The notes beneath the pieces are model-generated. The model was not told the DNA's origin, searched no databases, and saw only the letters and a list, made by a program, of their open reading frames with translations. A stretch of 64,000 bases of DNA, from assembly GCA_016875875.1 (NCBI GenBank), contig VGOP01000003.1:1-64000 (forward strand). The letters are read 5' to 3'. Below are positions 34,091 to 43,130 of this stretch, one piece after another (within the stretch, counting starts at the first letter, position 1; each line of letters starts with the position of its first letter). A program made the translations under genes and the position numbers. The stretch is from Chloroflexota bacterium (lineage in GTDB: Bacteria; Chloroflexota; Dehalococcoidia; GIF9; UBA5629).

Positions 34091-34720
34091 ATGGCGAAGG
34101 CTTCGCCTGCCTACCCGATGAGCCTTACTATAGATTACCCGGACAAGAAACTAAACAGGCTAACTACCTTCTTCAGGCCGTTCGTGGCAATTCCAATCGC
34201 CATCATCTTAGCCTTAATGATCGGCGCTGTTTTTGGCTGGGAAGATGGTGAATGGAGCTACCAATATGGCACGGCTGGACTCGTAGTCCTGCCAATCGTG
34301 CTAATGCTCCTTTTCCGGCAGAAATATCCTAAATGGTGGTTCGACTGGAATCTAGCCTTAACCCGGTTTAGTACTCGTGTTTCCGCCTACTTCGCTTTAT
34401 TAAGAGATGAATACCCTTCAACCGACGAAGAGCAAGCAGTCCATCTTGATATCCCATACCCCAACGCCAAGGAGCTTAACCGCTGGCTGCCCCTGGTAAA
34501 ATGGATTATGGCTATCCCACACTACATTGTTCTCCTTTTCCTCTACATCGCCGCCTCTGTGGCTGTAATAATTGCCTGGTTTGCTATCTTGTTTACCGGT
34601 CGTTATCCGAAGTCCCTGTTTGATTTCGTAGTGGGTGTATATCGGTGGTCATTGAGGGTATCTGTCTACGCTTTCCTGTTGACCACCGACCGCTACCCGC
34701 CTTTCAGCTTCAGTGACTGA
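34091..34720 (+). CDS. DUF4389 membrane protein
   Basis: 209 residues. YPMSLTIDYPDKKLNRLTTFFRPFVAIP at the N-terminus and RYPKSLFDFVVGVYRWSLRVSVYAFLLTTDRYPPFS at the C-terminus are the conserved ends of the DUF4389 family, with four membrane helices (about 27-47, 60-77, 135-165). Role unknown. AAGGAGG precedes the ATG. Confidence 0.9.
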   Translation: MAKASPAYPMSLTIDYPDKKLNRLTTFFRPFVAIPIAIILALMIGAVFGWEDGEWSYQYGTAGLVVLPIVLMLLFRQKYPKWWFDWNLALTRFSTRVSAYFALLRDEYPSTDEEQAVHLDIPYPNAKELNRWLPLVKWIMAIPHYIVLLFLYIAASVAVIIAWFAILFTGRYPKSLFDFVVGVYRWSLRVSVYAFLLTTDRYPPFSFSD

Positions 34721-34830
34721 AAGGACAAGATATTATTACCGCACAAAAGTCCAAGCTCGAGGGACAGTGTAGGGGATTCCTAGATGACATGAAGGGTGAG
34801 AGGCGGAAGATTATTCATCAATATAGTATC

Positions 34831-34867
34831 GAGGCTTTAGCCTCGCACAGAGCGACACTAAAGCCTC
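34831..34867. repeat. Inverted repeat between convergent genes
   Basis: GAGGCTTTAG (34831-34840) and CTAAAGCCTC (34858-34867) form a 10-bp stem with a 17-nt loop. No U-tract follows, so it may be a repeat element or a weak bidirectional terminator. Confidence 0.45.
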
Positions 34868-34890
34868 GCGCCCACAATAGAACTGATTTA

Positions 34891-35118
34891 TTAGCTAAAC
34901 GAGTTACCTATTGCAATTTGGATAGCAGCTAGTTCACCTAATCGTTTTGCTGCCTTAGCAGGGATCCAATTAGTAGGTTTCCAAGATCCTTTGTAACTTG
35001 GCAACAAGACTAAATAATAACCATCATCACTTGTTATCCCTATTCTGCGGCCATTACCCAAATCAACTATTTCCTTTGGTTGCCATATTACTGGCTGTTC
35101 ACATACAATATTATCCAT
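34891..35118 (-). CDS. Small soluble protein, unknown function
   Basis: 75 residues. Beta-rich start (VIWQPKEIVDLGNGRRIGITSDDGYYLVLLP), then a helical end (AKAAKRLGELAAIQIAIGNS). GGGGGGTAATG lies before the ATG. No family recognised. Confidence 0.55.
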   Translation of the reverse strand: MDNIVCEQPVIWQPKEIVDLGNGRRIGITSDDGYYLVLLPSYKGSWKPTNWIPAKAAKRLGELAAIQIAIGNSFS

Positions 35119-35177
35119 GCTACATTACCCCCCATAAAAAGATACAGTTATACATACAGTCAAGAGATACTCTCTAT

Positions 35178-35267
35178 CTAAAATAGATACCAGGCACAGA
35201 AAAAGAAAACCAGACACACAAACAGGAAACTGCCAAGTATAGCGATAAGCTCTTTGTTCATGGTCAT
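35178..35267 (-). CDS. 29-residue single-TM peptide
   Basis: MTMNKELIAILGSFLFVCL... forms one membrane helix ending in WYLF. GGGGGTGG precedes the first ATG. It is divergent from the lipoprotein at 35359. Plausible small membrane protein; a second in-frame ATG at 35261 is an alternative start. Confidence 0.35.
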   Translation of the reverse strand: MTMNKELIAILGSFLFVCLVFFFCAWYLF

Positions 35268-35358
35268 GTGCCACCCCCACTTTTGATTTCTAAATATAGA
35301 ACGAAATAGAGCAGGCATTGGTTTAGGCCTCAGCGCCTAAAATGGTAGAATTATAAAG

Positions 35359-36087
35359 ATGCAACCTAAGTGGTATCCTATCTTAGCTGGTACCCTGATT
35401 GTTCTGTCATTCATGGCTTGCAATCAGCGTGAGGGTCAGGCAGAGAAAGAGTTCTTTGACCTCTGCCACAAGATAAATAAATACATCGAGCAAGCACAGG
35501 CCATCGCTTCAGACCTTGAGGATTTCAAGTGGAATGAATTCTCCAATGTCGGTATAGTATGTCCCACAACAGGAGTGTGTCCGGTGGGGAGCCTGCCCAT
35601 AGCTGAGAAAAACTCGCTCATTGGGGAAGCTACGGGACGCTGGGTCTCTCTGGTCGAACGATTGCCATCCCCGCAGGTAGCCAAGACGTATTCGCTACAA
35701 TGTAATAATTGTTTGAAGCTCGCCACAGAGGTTTGTTCACGCAGCCCCTATAATGAATCACAAGCATTTAAGCCACAGGCGGAACAACTTACACTAACCC
35801 AGTGGCAAGATTTGTGTGGTCAACTGCAATCAGCATTACTAGGAGCTGAATATCTGGTCTTGAGGAATGAGACCATTGCCGCAGATTATACCTTCCCTCA
35901 ACTGCTGACCTATCTCACCGATTCCGATGAAAAGATAAAACAAAAGTATCTTAATAAGTTCCTGGCTAAATCTGATAAATATACCCAACTACATGCTGAA
36001 CTGATCCATAATATACAGCAGGCCGAACAGGTGGCAATCGAGTTAGCCAACTGGCAATTAAGTTCGCAAAGTCCCGAAGAGCAGTAA
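35359..36087 (+). CDS. Lipoprotein with helical, Cys-containing mature part
   Basis: 242 residues. MQPKWYPILAGTLIVLSFMAC signal peptide (lipid Cys 21). The mature part is helical with six further Cys (CH, CPTTGVCP, CNNC, C near 125 and 148). No known domain recognised. TAGAAT with an upstream TGG (extended -10) ends 7 nt before the ATG, so the transcript is probably leaderless. Confidence 0.75.
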   Translation: MQPKWYPILAGTLIVLSFMACNQREGQAEKEFFDLCHKINKYIEQAQAIASDLEDFKWNEFSNVGIVCPTTGVCPVGSLPIAEKNSLIGEATGRWVSLVERLPSPQVAKTYSLQCNNCLKLATEVCSRSPYNESQAFKPQAEQLTLTQWQDLCGQLQSALLGAEYLVLRNETIAADYTFPQLLTYLTDSDEKIKQKYLNKFLAKSDKYTQLHAELIHNIQQAEQVAIELANWQLSSQSPEEQ

Positions 36088-36131
36088 GGTATGGAAACCC
36101 ATAGACATTACCTTTTGCTTTAATTTAAGTG

Positions 36132-36137
36132 TATAAT
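36132..36137 (+). promoter_or_regulatory. -10 box for the Ig/FnIII lipoprotein gene
   Basis: TATAAT 21 nt before the GTG start; the predicted short leader contains GGAG at a suitable distance from the GTG at 36159, which decides the start over an upstream GTG at 36129 that overlaps the -10. Confidence 0.5.
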
Positions 36138-36158
36138 CAAACAAATTGGAGTTTACGG

Positions 36159-37127
36159 GTGGCTAGGGCGAAAATTAAGCCCATCTGGTATTTCTCTTCA
36201 CTTTGTAGCTTGGCTCTCTTATCAGCTTGCGCCATTATCCCAATTCGACCAGAGCCACCAGCTATTACTCTCTTCAATGCCAACCCATCAGAGATCAATC
36301 CCGGCCAGTCAACCACCTTACAATGGGACATTAAAGATGCTGCCAGCATAACTATAGACAAAGGTATAGGGGCAGTTGCTGCTACTGGGTCAAAGGAGTT
36401 ATCACCAACCAAAACCATCGCTTGTACTTTGACTGCCACCAATGCCGGGGGTACTGTCAGCAAGTCCGTGGTTGTTTATGTCAATCCTCCACCACCCCCA
36501 GCCCCCGATACCGCACCACCAGTAATCAAAAACGTATCGACGTCATCTGAAACTGAGGCGGGGGCTGTCATTACCTGGGTAACAAATAAGCCGAGCAGCA
36601 GCCAGGTTGAGTATGGCAAGACCACAGAATACAGCTTAACCGCCACTTCTGATGAGCTGACCACCAACCATAGCATCACCTTGAGCGGCCTCGAGCCCAA
36701 TACCATCTATCACTATCGGGTAAAGTCGAAGGACAAGGCTGGAAATGAAGCCTCGTCAACGGACAATACTTTCATCACACTCCAAGAAAAATCGCCATAT
36801 TCACTGAAACTGCAATCGCTTGAATGGGGAAGAAGGACTGAAAACGTGGACCTCGGCCTAGGGCCAGTAACCGACGAAAAACATCTCTTCATCAAAGGCA
36901 CGGTACAAAATAACAGCCGCGGAAGCTTGAGAGGCATGATATGCACCATGAACTGTTGGAACGACAACACCCTTGTGAAATACGCGGTATATGTATATCA
37001 TGGCCCAGCCTTGCCAGGGCAAGTCTTTAACGTTGATATTCAAACCACCGATGACCCAACGGTTAACAATGTGACCATAGAGTTCGCAGATTCTCTAGGT
37101 AGGGAAATCGAGGTTATTAAGAAATAG
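36159..37127 (+). CDS. Lipoprotein with Ig-like and FnIII domains
   Basis: 322 residues. Signal peptide MARAKIKPIWYFSSLCSLALLSAC. Residues about 30-110 are an Ig-like fold (FNANPSEINPGQSTTLQWDI ... CTLTATNAGG), a Pro linker, then an FnIII-like domain (about 118-208: AVITWVTNKPSSSQVEYGKT, LSGLEPNTIYHYRVKSKDKAGN) closely related to the one at 32381. The C-terminal 110 residues (LFIKGTVQNNSRGSLRGMICTMNCW) resemble an FxLYD-like beta domain. Extracytoplasmic; binding function inferred only. Confidence 0.82.
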   Translation: MARAKIKPIWYFSSLCSLALLSACAIIPIRPEPPAITLFNANPSEINPGQSTTLQWDIKDAASITIDKGIGAVAATGSKELSPTKTIACTLTATNAGGTVSKSVVVYVNPPPPPAPDTAPPVIKNVSTSSETEAGAVITWVTNKPSSSQVEYGKTTEYSLTATSDELTTNHSITLSGLEPNTIYHYRVKSKDKAGNEASSTDNTFITLQEKSPYSLKLQSLEWGRRTENVDLGLGPVTDEKHLFIKGTVQNNSRGSLRGMICTMNCWNDNTLVKYAVYVYHGPALPGQVFNVDIQTTDDPTVNNVTIEFADSLGREIEVIKK

Positions 37128-37268
37128 CAAAGAGGTCTTGCCTTGCCGGTTGAGCTCTTTGCAGAGCAGCTTTCTTTGAATCGCCGGTATAACTCCAGCC
37201 TTGTAGTCCATTTCCCCATTTTCATTGAAGAATGCCCCCTTTAGTAATTCAGGTATAATACTGTCATC

Positions 37269-37661
37269 ATGCAGCAAAATTTGACCAATACTAAAAGCGA
37301 TCCGGCTACTGAAAATACATCCGGGCAGGGTCTTTCAGCCGCCGTGCCGCCGGAAATCACAGGCTGGAACTGGGGCGCTTTCTTTCTCACCTGGATATGG
37401 GGCATAGGTAACCGGGTATGGCTGTCATTTCTGGCCTTAATACCTATTCCACTTGTGGGACTGGCCATGATGGTCATCCTTGGAATTAAAGGCAACGAAT
37501 GGGCGTGGCAGTGCAAAAAATGGGACAGCATAGAACAGTTTCGCCGCAGACAGCGCATCTGGATGTACTGGGGTATCGCCGGCTTTCTGGCGCCGTTTGT
37601 ATTCATTCTCGGATGGGTGCTGATTATAGTAGGACTGCTAGGTTACTACGGTTATATTTGA
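37269..37661 (+). CDS. Small membrane protein, conserved type
   Basis: 130 residues. A polar N-terminus leads to PPEITGWNWGAFFLTWIWGIGNRVWLSFLALIP, then GIKGNEWAWQCKKWDSIEQFRRRQRIW and two further hydrophobic segments. The NWGAF/GIGN and KGNEWAW motifs mark a conserved small membrane family of unknown function, often mis-named in databases. TATAAT 9 nt upstream implies a leader of two or three nucleotides. Confidence 0.72.
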   Translation: MQQNLTNTKSDPATENTSGQGLSAAVPPEITGWNWGAFFLTWIWGIGNRVWLSFLALIPIPLVGLAMMVILGIKGNEWAWQCKKWDSIEQFRRRQRIWMYWGIAGFLAPFVFILGWVLIIVGLLGYYGYI

Positions 37662-37663
37662 CG

Positions 37664-38107
37664 ATGGAAAAAGTAAAGATATTTGATAGCCGCCAAAACA
37701 AAGTACTGTACGTCGATAAGATTCGCAAGACGAATGCAGAGTGGAAACAGATATTGACGCCCGAGCAATATCAAATCACCACCAATAAGGGTACGGAGCA
37801 ACCGTTCACCTGCACCTTCGATAACATCAAGGAGCCCGGCATATATCAGTGTGTGCGCTGCGACACAGACCTTTTCAGGACAACAACCAAATTTAATTCC
37901 GGAACGGGGTGGCCCAGCTACTACGAGCCTGTTTCGGATTTTAATATCACACTGGAAGAAGATAAGAGCTTCGGTATGCGCAGAAGCGAAGTGCTCTGCG
38001 TCAGGTGCGATGCCCACCTGGGTCATGTTTTCGATGACGGCCCACCACCAACAGGCAAGCGCTACTGCATTAACTCGGCAGCCCTCAACTTCGCCAAAGA
38101 AAAGTAG
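37664..38107 (+). CDS. msrB: Peptide-methionine (R)-S-oxide reductase MsrB
   Basis: 147 residues from ATG 37664, which starts 2 nt after the previous stop. Zinc ligands CVRC (about 64-67) and CVRC (about 113-116), substrate motif FNSGTGWPSYY, the GHVFDDGPPPTGKRYCINS active-site region with catalytic Cys. Reduces methionine-R-sulfoxide in proteins. No signal peptide, so cytoplasmic. Coupled to msrA 2 nt downstream. Confidence 0.97.
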   Translation: MEKVKIFDSRQNKVLYVDKIRKTNAEWKQILTPEQYQITTNKGTEQPFTCTFDNIKEPGIYQCVRCDTDLFRTTTKFNSGTGWPSYYEPVSDFNITLEEDKSFGMRRSEVLCVRCDAHLGHVFDDGPPPTGKRYCINSAALNFAKEK

Positions 38108-38109
38108 CC

Positions 38110-38682
38110 ATGGGCATAGAGCCAGAACGAATCAATCAGACTGCTGGCAAGGAAGTGGCAACGCTCGCCGGAGGCTGTTTCTGGTGTATGGAGGCAGTTT
38201 TCAATGAAATTGAAGGTATAGAGAATGTGGTATCCGGATATTCCGGCGGCACGACTATAAACCCCTCTTACGGCCAAGTCTGTACCGGAACAACAGGACA
38301 CGCCGAAGCAGTGCAATTAACATTCGACCCCGACAAAATCTCCTTCCAGCAAATCCTGCAGATTTTCTTTGCCATACATGACCCCACTACACTAAACAGG
38401 CAAGGAGCCGATGTCGGCACTCAGTATCGCTCAGCAATCTTTTATCACAACGAGGAACAAAAAGCTGTAGCCGAGCAAGTTATTCAGGAACTAAATACTG
38501 CGCATGTCTGGAAATCGCCTATCGTAACCGAGGTCACACCATTTCAGACATTCTATCCGGCTGAGGATTATCACCAGGAATACTTCAATCGAAACCCGGC
38601 ACAATCATATTGCCGCATGGTGATTATTCCCAAACTGGATAAATTCAGCAAACAGTTCCCCGAAAAAATAAAAGGACAATAG
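38110..38682 (+). CDS. msrA: Peptide-methionine (S)-S-oxide reductase MsrA
   Basis: 190 residues. GCFWCMEAVF (22-31) holds the catalytic Cys; GYSGG, GHAEAV, DPTTLNRQGADVGTQYRSAIFY and AEDYHQEYF are family signatures. Repairs methionine-S-sulfoxide, complementing MsrB. Confidence 0.97.
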   Translation: MGIEPERINQTAGKEVATLAGGCFWCMEAVFNEIEGIENVVSGYSGGTTINPSYGQVCTGTTGHAEAVQLTFDPDKISFQQILQIFFAIHDPTTLNRQGADVGTQYRSAIFYHNEEQKAVAEQVIQELNTAHVWKSPIVTEVTPFQTFYPAEDYHQEYFNRNPAQSYCRMVIIPKLDKFSKQFPEKIKGQ

Positions 38683-38738
38683 ATGCTTTTCAGCACATCA
38701 ACAGCCTGAATGAATCCCCTACTAAAGCTGTGCTTTCA

Positions 38739-38762
38739 CCACCCCAAACGGTGGCTATTTTA
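38739..38762 (+). terminator. Terminator-like hairpin after msrBA
   Basis: CCACC-CCAAAC-GGTGG followed by CTATTTTAT. The stem is only 5 bp. Confidence 0.35.
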
Positions 38763-38830
38763 TTATTCATATTGGCCAGGTATAATGTCTCGATACATTT
38801 TAACCAAACTACGTCAGGAGCAAATAAAGC

Positions 38831-39820
38831 ATGATAAATAAGTCCATCGGAGTTCTACTTGCTTGCGCTATTCTATTGCTGCTCGCCGCTTGCCTCAGGA
38901 TGCCAGAGCCAGATAATACCGCAGACCAGGCAGCGCAGCTAGTCCAGAAAGGTGATGCGCTTAGCAACGAGGGACGCTATGATGAAGCCATCAGTGAATA
39001 TACCGCGGCCATAGAGTTAGACCCCAATCTTGCTAACGCTTACCTGGCTCGCGGTCAAGCTTATTACTTCAAGGATAAAAGCCTTATGGCAGTAGCCGAC
39101 TATACCAAGGCAGTCAAGTTGGACCCCGAATATACCGCCGCGTATTACAGTCGAGGTTGGGCACAGTTGTCTAACGGAGCCTACGATGCAGCCATTTCAG
39201 ATTTCAGCAAGGCCGCTGAGCTCGACCCCAGCCTGGTCAGGGCATATAACGGCCGTGGCTGGGCTTATATCATTAAGGCACAATGGAATTTTGAGTCTTA
39301 CAACCGTATGTTCGTTCTCTTCGAGAGCGACGTTGGCCTGGCAATGGCATTCAAAGGTAGAGGTTGGCTTTATGTCAAGCAGCCGCAATGGGAGCTGGCA
39401 GTCATTCCTGACCTGACAAAAGCAATGACGCAAGACCCAGACCCGGCAGAGGCATATTGCAACGTGGGCTTTGCTCATGCCAAAAAGGCACAGTGGGCAC
39501 ATGCGATCGCAGATTACGAGACAGCAATCGCTATAGACCCAAAGCTTGACAGGTCGCGTTACAACAAAAGCTGGGCCTTGGGCATGAAAGCAAAATGGGA
39601 CCCCGCTATCGCAGACTACAGTAAAATAATAGAGCTCGGCACGGCACAGGCTCCACCATCCGCTGATTCAGGCAGCCTCTCTACGGAGGAAAAAGAATGG
39701 GGCCTGGCTATCGCTAGCTACAATAAAGCCACGGAGTTGTCAAAAGACCCTGCCTTGATTCAAAAGGCTAAAGAGACAATAAAACGCATAGACGAGATAC
39801 GCCAGGATATAAACAGATAG
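38831..39820 (+). CDS. TPR-repeat lipoprotein
   Basis: 329 residues. Lipobox LLLAAC, then at least six tetratricopeptide repeats from about residue 35 (GDALSNEGRYDEAISEYTAAIELDPNLANAY and similar, each ending in ELDP/AIDP-like turns). TPR arrays are protein-protein scaffolds; here lipid-anchored outside the membrane. CAGGAG supports the start. Confidence 0.9.
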   Translation: MINKSIGVLLACAILLLLAACLRMPEPDNTADQAAQLVQKGDALSNEGRYDEAISEYTAAIELDPNLANAYLARGQAYYFKDKSLMAVADYTKAVKLDPEYTAAYYSRGWAQLSNGAYDAAISDFSKAAELDPSLVRAYNGRGWAYIIKAQWNFESYNRMFVLFESDVGLAMAFKGRGWLYVKQPQWELAVIPDLTKAMTQDPDPAEAYCNVGFAHAKKAQWAHAIADYETAIAIDPKLDRSRYNKSWALGMKAKWDPAIADYSKIIELGTAQAPPSADSGSLSTEEKEWGLAIASYNKATELSKDPALIQKAKETIKRIDEIRQDINR

Positions 39821-39856
39821 CTTACCCTCACCAAAAAACGAAAAGGAGGTAAAATT

Positions 39857-40870
39857 ATGAAAGTAAAATTATTGTCCATTTCGATATTCACGGTTATCGG
39901 GCTTTTTCTGCTCAGCGGGTGCGCTGCCGAAAATACTGGTGCGCCTGCCACCCAACCTGCTGCGAAACCGCCTCCTGCTAAACGCCCTGTCGTTGAATAT
40001 CCCAATATCGACAGGGAAAGCAAAATACCTGCGAGCCAGGCAAAAATGACACCAGAAACCGACATTTATCCACCAGTATTGCATTCCGACGAGTACGAAC
40101 AACCTGTCCCTATGCCTTATCCCATAAACACGGCAGGTGCCGAAGATTCCGGATTTATGATGCCGGATGGAAACACATTCTATGTATGGTTTACTCCGGA
40201 CCCACAGATACCACCGCAAAAACAGGTTATCGACGACGTCACCGGTATTTATGTGTCTAAAAAAGTTAACGGGCAATGGCAAAAACCCACAAGAGTATGG
40301 CTCCAGGACACGGGCAAGCTAGCCCTTGATGGATGTGAGTTTGTGCAAGATAATAAAATGTGGTTTTGCACCGCCAGAGAGGGGTACACAGGTTTACACT
40401 GGTTCACAGCCGATTATATAGACGGGAAATGGAAAAACTGGACAAACGCAGATTTTGACCCTGATTATGAAGTTGGAGAACTTCATATTACCGCGGACGG
40501 CAATGAGCTTTATTTCCATTCCCCAAGAGCCGGAGGCAAAGGACAATACGATATCTGGGTCTCGAAGAAAGAAAATGGCGAATGGCTTCCCCCACAGAAT
40601 ATAGGCATAGTCAACAGCCCTGAAACGGATGGCTGGCCGTCTTTAACACAGGATGGCAATGAACTCTGGTTCACGAGAACCTACATGGGCTCACCGGCTA
40701 TCTTCAGGTCAAAGAGAGTAAATAACGAATGGCAGGAGCCGGAATTAATCGTTTCACAGTTTGCCGGCGAATCATCCGTTGACAATGAAGGAAATATCTA
40801 TTTCAGCCATCACTTTTACAAAGATGGAGCAATGCTGGAGGCGGACATTTACGTTATACATAAAAAATAA
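39857..40870 (+). CDS. Lipoprotein with PD40/TolB-like beta-propeller
   Basis: 337 residues. Lipobox FLLSGC (Cys near 22), Pro-rich linker, then propeller blades with DG/GNELYFHSPRAGG, SLTQDGNELWFTR and NEGNIYFSHHF turns, as in WD40-like PD40 repeats. Likely an extracytoplasmic binding protein. AAAAGGAGG upstream. It follows the TPR lipoprotein by 36 nt, probably co-transcribed. Confidence 0.85.
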   Translation: MKVKLLSISIFTVIGLFLLSGCAAENTGAPATQPAAKPPPAKRPVVEYPNIDRESKIPASQAKMTPETDIYPPVLHSDEYEQPVPMPYPINTAGAEDSGFMMPDGNTFYVWFTPDPQIPPQKQVIDDVTGIYVSKKVNGQWQKPTRVWLQDTGKLALDGCEFVQDNKMWFCTAREGYTGLHWFTADYIDGKWKNWTNADFDPDYEVGELHITADGNELYFHSPRAGGKGQYDIWVSKKENGEWLPPQNIGIVNSPETDGWPSLTQDGNELWFTRTYMGSPAIFRSKRVNNEWQEPELIVSQFAGESSVDNEGNIYFSHHFYKDGAMLEADIYVIHKK

Positions 40871-40962
40871 AAGAACCTTTGGTAACGATAAATTTGAAAG
40901 TGGTACAATAGCCCGGGGCGGGGCACAGACCTGACTATTAAGAAAGGGCAAGAGCAAAAGGC

Positions 40963-41076
40963 ATGAGATGGTTCGGCTGCGCACTAACTATTTTAGGTAT
41001 AATACTCGTGATTTTTATCCTCACGCACCTCTCCGAAATCTGGCATTTCCTGGAAGACCTGCTAAACAGGTTTTAA
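40963..41076 (+). CDS. 37-residue membrane peptide
   Basis: MRWFGCALTILGIILVIFI... gives one membrane helix followed by an amphipathic end (EIWHFLEDLLNRF). AAAGG-type ribosome-binding sequence upstream. Clean intergenic placement between two lipoprotein genes supports a real small protein; function unknown. Confidence 0.5.
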   Translation: MRWFGCALTILGIILVIFILTHLSEIWHFLEDLLNRF

Positions 41077-41185
41077 ACCGAAAGCTCTGCCTGTTATAGC
41101 CAGCCCACCAGCACACTACCCCCTGTAATACTTCTCCGGGTTATCCGTATATTACTATAGAAAAACGGATAAAAGGAGGTTCGCC

Positions 41186-42961
41186 ATGAAAGGCTCACAT
41201 TCACTTACTAATCGGATTTTGCCGGTTATTCTGATCCTCATGCTACTGGCGACGGCGCTTGTTTCAGCCTGCGCCACAAAAGAAGCAGAAGCTCCGGACA
41301 CGTCGCAAGAAATCGCCCCGCCTGCGGCGCAAATACCAACTACCCCATTTGAATCCGCTCCCGCGCCATTGCTGGCACCACCCTCATTCGCCCCACCCTG
41401 GGCTAAAGGAGCACAGAAACCAAACGTCGCGGAATCATGGCGCGATTCAGACACCATAGGCCTGGCGGTAGGCGGCGCCAAGGGCATTGATAACTTCCGA
41501 GCCAACATCAAGAATGGCTACCTGCCACTGCCCACAGACATGACCTATGAAGGACTATTCTACGAGTACTACTTCGATACCGGCCAGACAAAATCATGTA
41601 ACAAGCTTTTTTGCCCCTCGTACAGCTACGCAGTTACCAGAGACCCCTTCTCTAACAAGACAGAGTACTACCTCTCCGTAGGCCTGAACTCGGGAATGGA
41701 GGAACGTGACTTCGAGCGCAAGAAGCTGAACCTCGTCATCGTCCTCGATATCTCCGGTTCCATGTCATCCCCATTCAATCAATATTACTATGACCAGTTC
41801 GGAAATCAGGTGGAACTCGATTGGAAGGAACGGAACACACAAAAAATCGAGGTCGCCAAGGATGCCGTCATCGATGTTCTCGACCAGCTTAACAATGATG
41901 ACCGTTTCGGTATAGTGCTTTATAATCAGCGGGCGCACCTGCTTCAGCGAATGACGCAGGTACGACATACAGACATGGACGAAGTCGAGGACAACATATT
42001 TGAAATAAGGGCTGATGGCAGCACCAATCTCGCCGACGGGATGAAACTCGCCACCGACCTTCTGGAAAAATACAGCGATTATGACCCCTACGAGTATGAA
42101 AACCGCATCATCTTTCTGACCGATGCCATGCCCAACACAGGAGAAACGGGAGCCTACAGCCTGCTCCGTCTGCTTAAGAATAATGCCGGCAACAATATCT
42201 ACACCACGTTCATCGGCATCGGCGTCGATTTCAATACCGAACTCATCGAGTCCATCACCAAGACCAGAGGTGCCAACTACTATTCCGTGCATTCACCCGG
42301 CGATTTCATGGAACGGATGGGCGAGGAGTTCGACTATATGGTAACGCCACTCGTCTTTGACCTGCGGCTCACACTGGAAGCCAAAGACTGGGATATTGAA
42401 ATGGTCTACGGCAGCCCCGAAGCTGATAAGGCAACCGGTGAGCTGATGAAGGTGAATACCCTCTTCCCCTCCAAAAAGGAGGACGGTGAGACCAAAGGCG
42501 GCCTGATACTATTGAAACTAAAGAATAGAGGGGATGACAGTGGCAGCATCAGGCTCAGCGTAAGCTATGAAGATAGAGCTGGCAAAGAAGATGACAGCAC
42601 AGCCAAGGTCTATCTAGATGATGAGCGGCCGGAATACTTCGAAAACAGCGGCATACGCAAGGGCATACTGCTTGCCAGGTACGCAGACCTGATGAAAGAC
42701 TGGCTCATCGATGAGCGGGAACATGCCCACTGGAGCCGTCCCTGGGAGCCGATGGTCAATCCGGAACGTGGCATCGTCGTGCCGCCGTCACCACTGGGCA
42801 ACTGGGAACGCCAGTCACTACCGTTAATGGTATCAAGAGAGTATCGTGCCCTGTTCCAGGAGTTCAGCGACTACTTTGCCGATGAGATGGACGAAATCGG
42901 CGATACCACGCTGGAGCAAGAACTCGATATAATCGAATCGTTGATTGGATACGGGGACTAA
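41186..42961 (+). CDS. VWA-domain lipoprotein (YfbK-like)
   Basis: 591 residues. Signal peptide with lipobox LVSAC (Cys near 29); Pro/Ala-rich linker; a von Willebrand-associated N-terminal domain (FRANIKNGYLPLPTDMTYEGLFYEYYFDTG region); VWA domain about 170-390 with MIDAS DISGSMSS and the later Thr/Asp elements (GSTNLADG, FLTDAMPN); a C-terminal beta-rich region. VWA domains bind metal and partner proteins. Extracytoplasmic. It directly precedes the ECF sigma factor and putative anti-sigma genes and may be the sensor or a target of that system. Confidence 0.88.
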   Translation: MKGSHSLTNRILPVILILMLLATALVSACATKEAEAPDTSQEIAPPAAQIPTTPFESAPAPLLAPPSFAPPWAKGAQKPNVAESWRDSDTIGLAVGGAKGIDNFRANIKNGYLPLPTDMTYEGLFYEYYFDTGQTKSCNKLFCPSYSYAVTRDPFSNKTEYYLSVGLNSGMEERDFERKKLNLVIVLDISGSMSSPFNQYYYDQFGNQVELDWKERNTQKIEVAKDAVIDVLDQLNNDDRFGIVLYNQRAHLLQRMTQVRHTDMDEVEDNIFEIRADGSTNLADGMKLATDLLEKYSDYDPYEYENRIIFLTDAMPNTGETGAYSLLRLLKNNAGNNIYTTFIGIGVDFNTELIESITKTRGANYYSVHSPGDFMERMGEEFDYMVTPLVFDLRLTLEAKDWDIEMVYGSPEADKATGELMKVNTLFPSKKEDGETKGGLILLKLKNRGDDSGSIRLSVSYEDRAGKEDDSTAKVYLDDERPEYFENSGIRKGILLARYADLMKDWLIDEREHAHWSRPWEPMVNPERGIVVPPSPLGNWERQSLPLMVSREYRALFQEFSDYFADEMDEIGDTTLEQELDIIESLIGYGD

Positions 42962-42975
42962 GTCCTCCATTCGTA

Positions 42976-43021
42976 AGCTCCTGCCCGCCCTGTTTCTCGG
43001 AATAAGGGGTGGGCAGGAGCT
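42976..43021 (+). terminator. Inverted repeat after the VWA gene
   Basis: AGCTCCTGCCC (42976-42986) and GGGCAGGAGCT (43011-43021) form an 11-bp stem; no U-tract follows, so it may stop transcription poorly or act as a processing site. Confidence 0.5.
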
Positions 43022-43070
43022 GGATAATACGATTAACAGGAGAAGTCATGTTGTAAATAGGAAAAATGGG

Positions 43071-43098
43071 TTGATTGAAATACCGAACATGCTACAAT
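43071..43098 (+). promoter_or_regulatory. Promoter of the sigma factor gene
   Basis: TTGATT (43071-43076), 16-nt spacer, TACAAT (43093-43098). It places the transcript start near 43105 and excludes the in-frame upstream ATGs at 42945 and 43089. Confidence 0.5.
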
Positions 43099-43130
43099 GT
43101 TACAACGGAATCCTGAATCGAGAAAACACC

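Noticed and set aside
37095-37277. 60-codon minus-strand frame between the Ig/FnIII lipoprotein and the next gene
   Set aside because: Largely antisense to the end of the lipoprotein gene and the following promoter, without a ribosome-binding site.
42945-43130. N-terminal extension of the sigma factor gene
   Set aside because: The extension overlaps the VWA stop, an inverted repeat and the promoter at 43071-43098; sigma region 2 starts after 43131.
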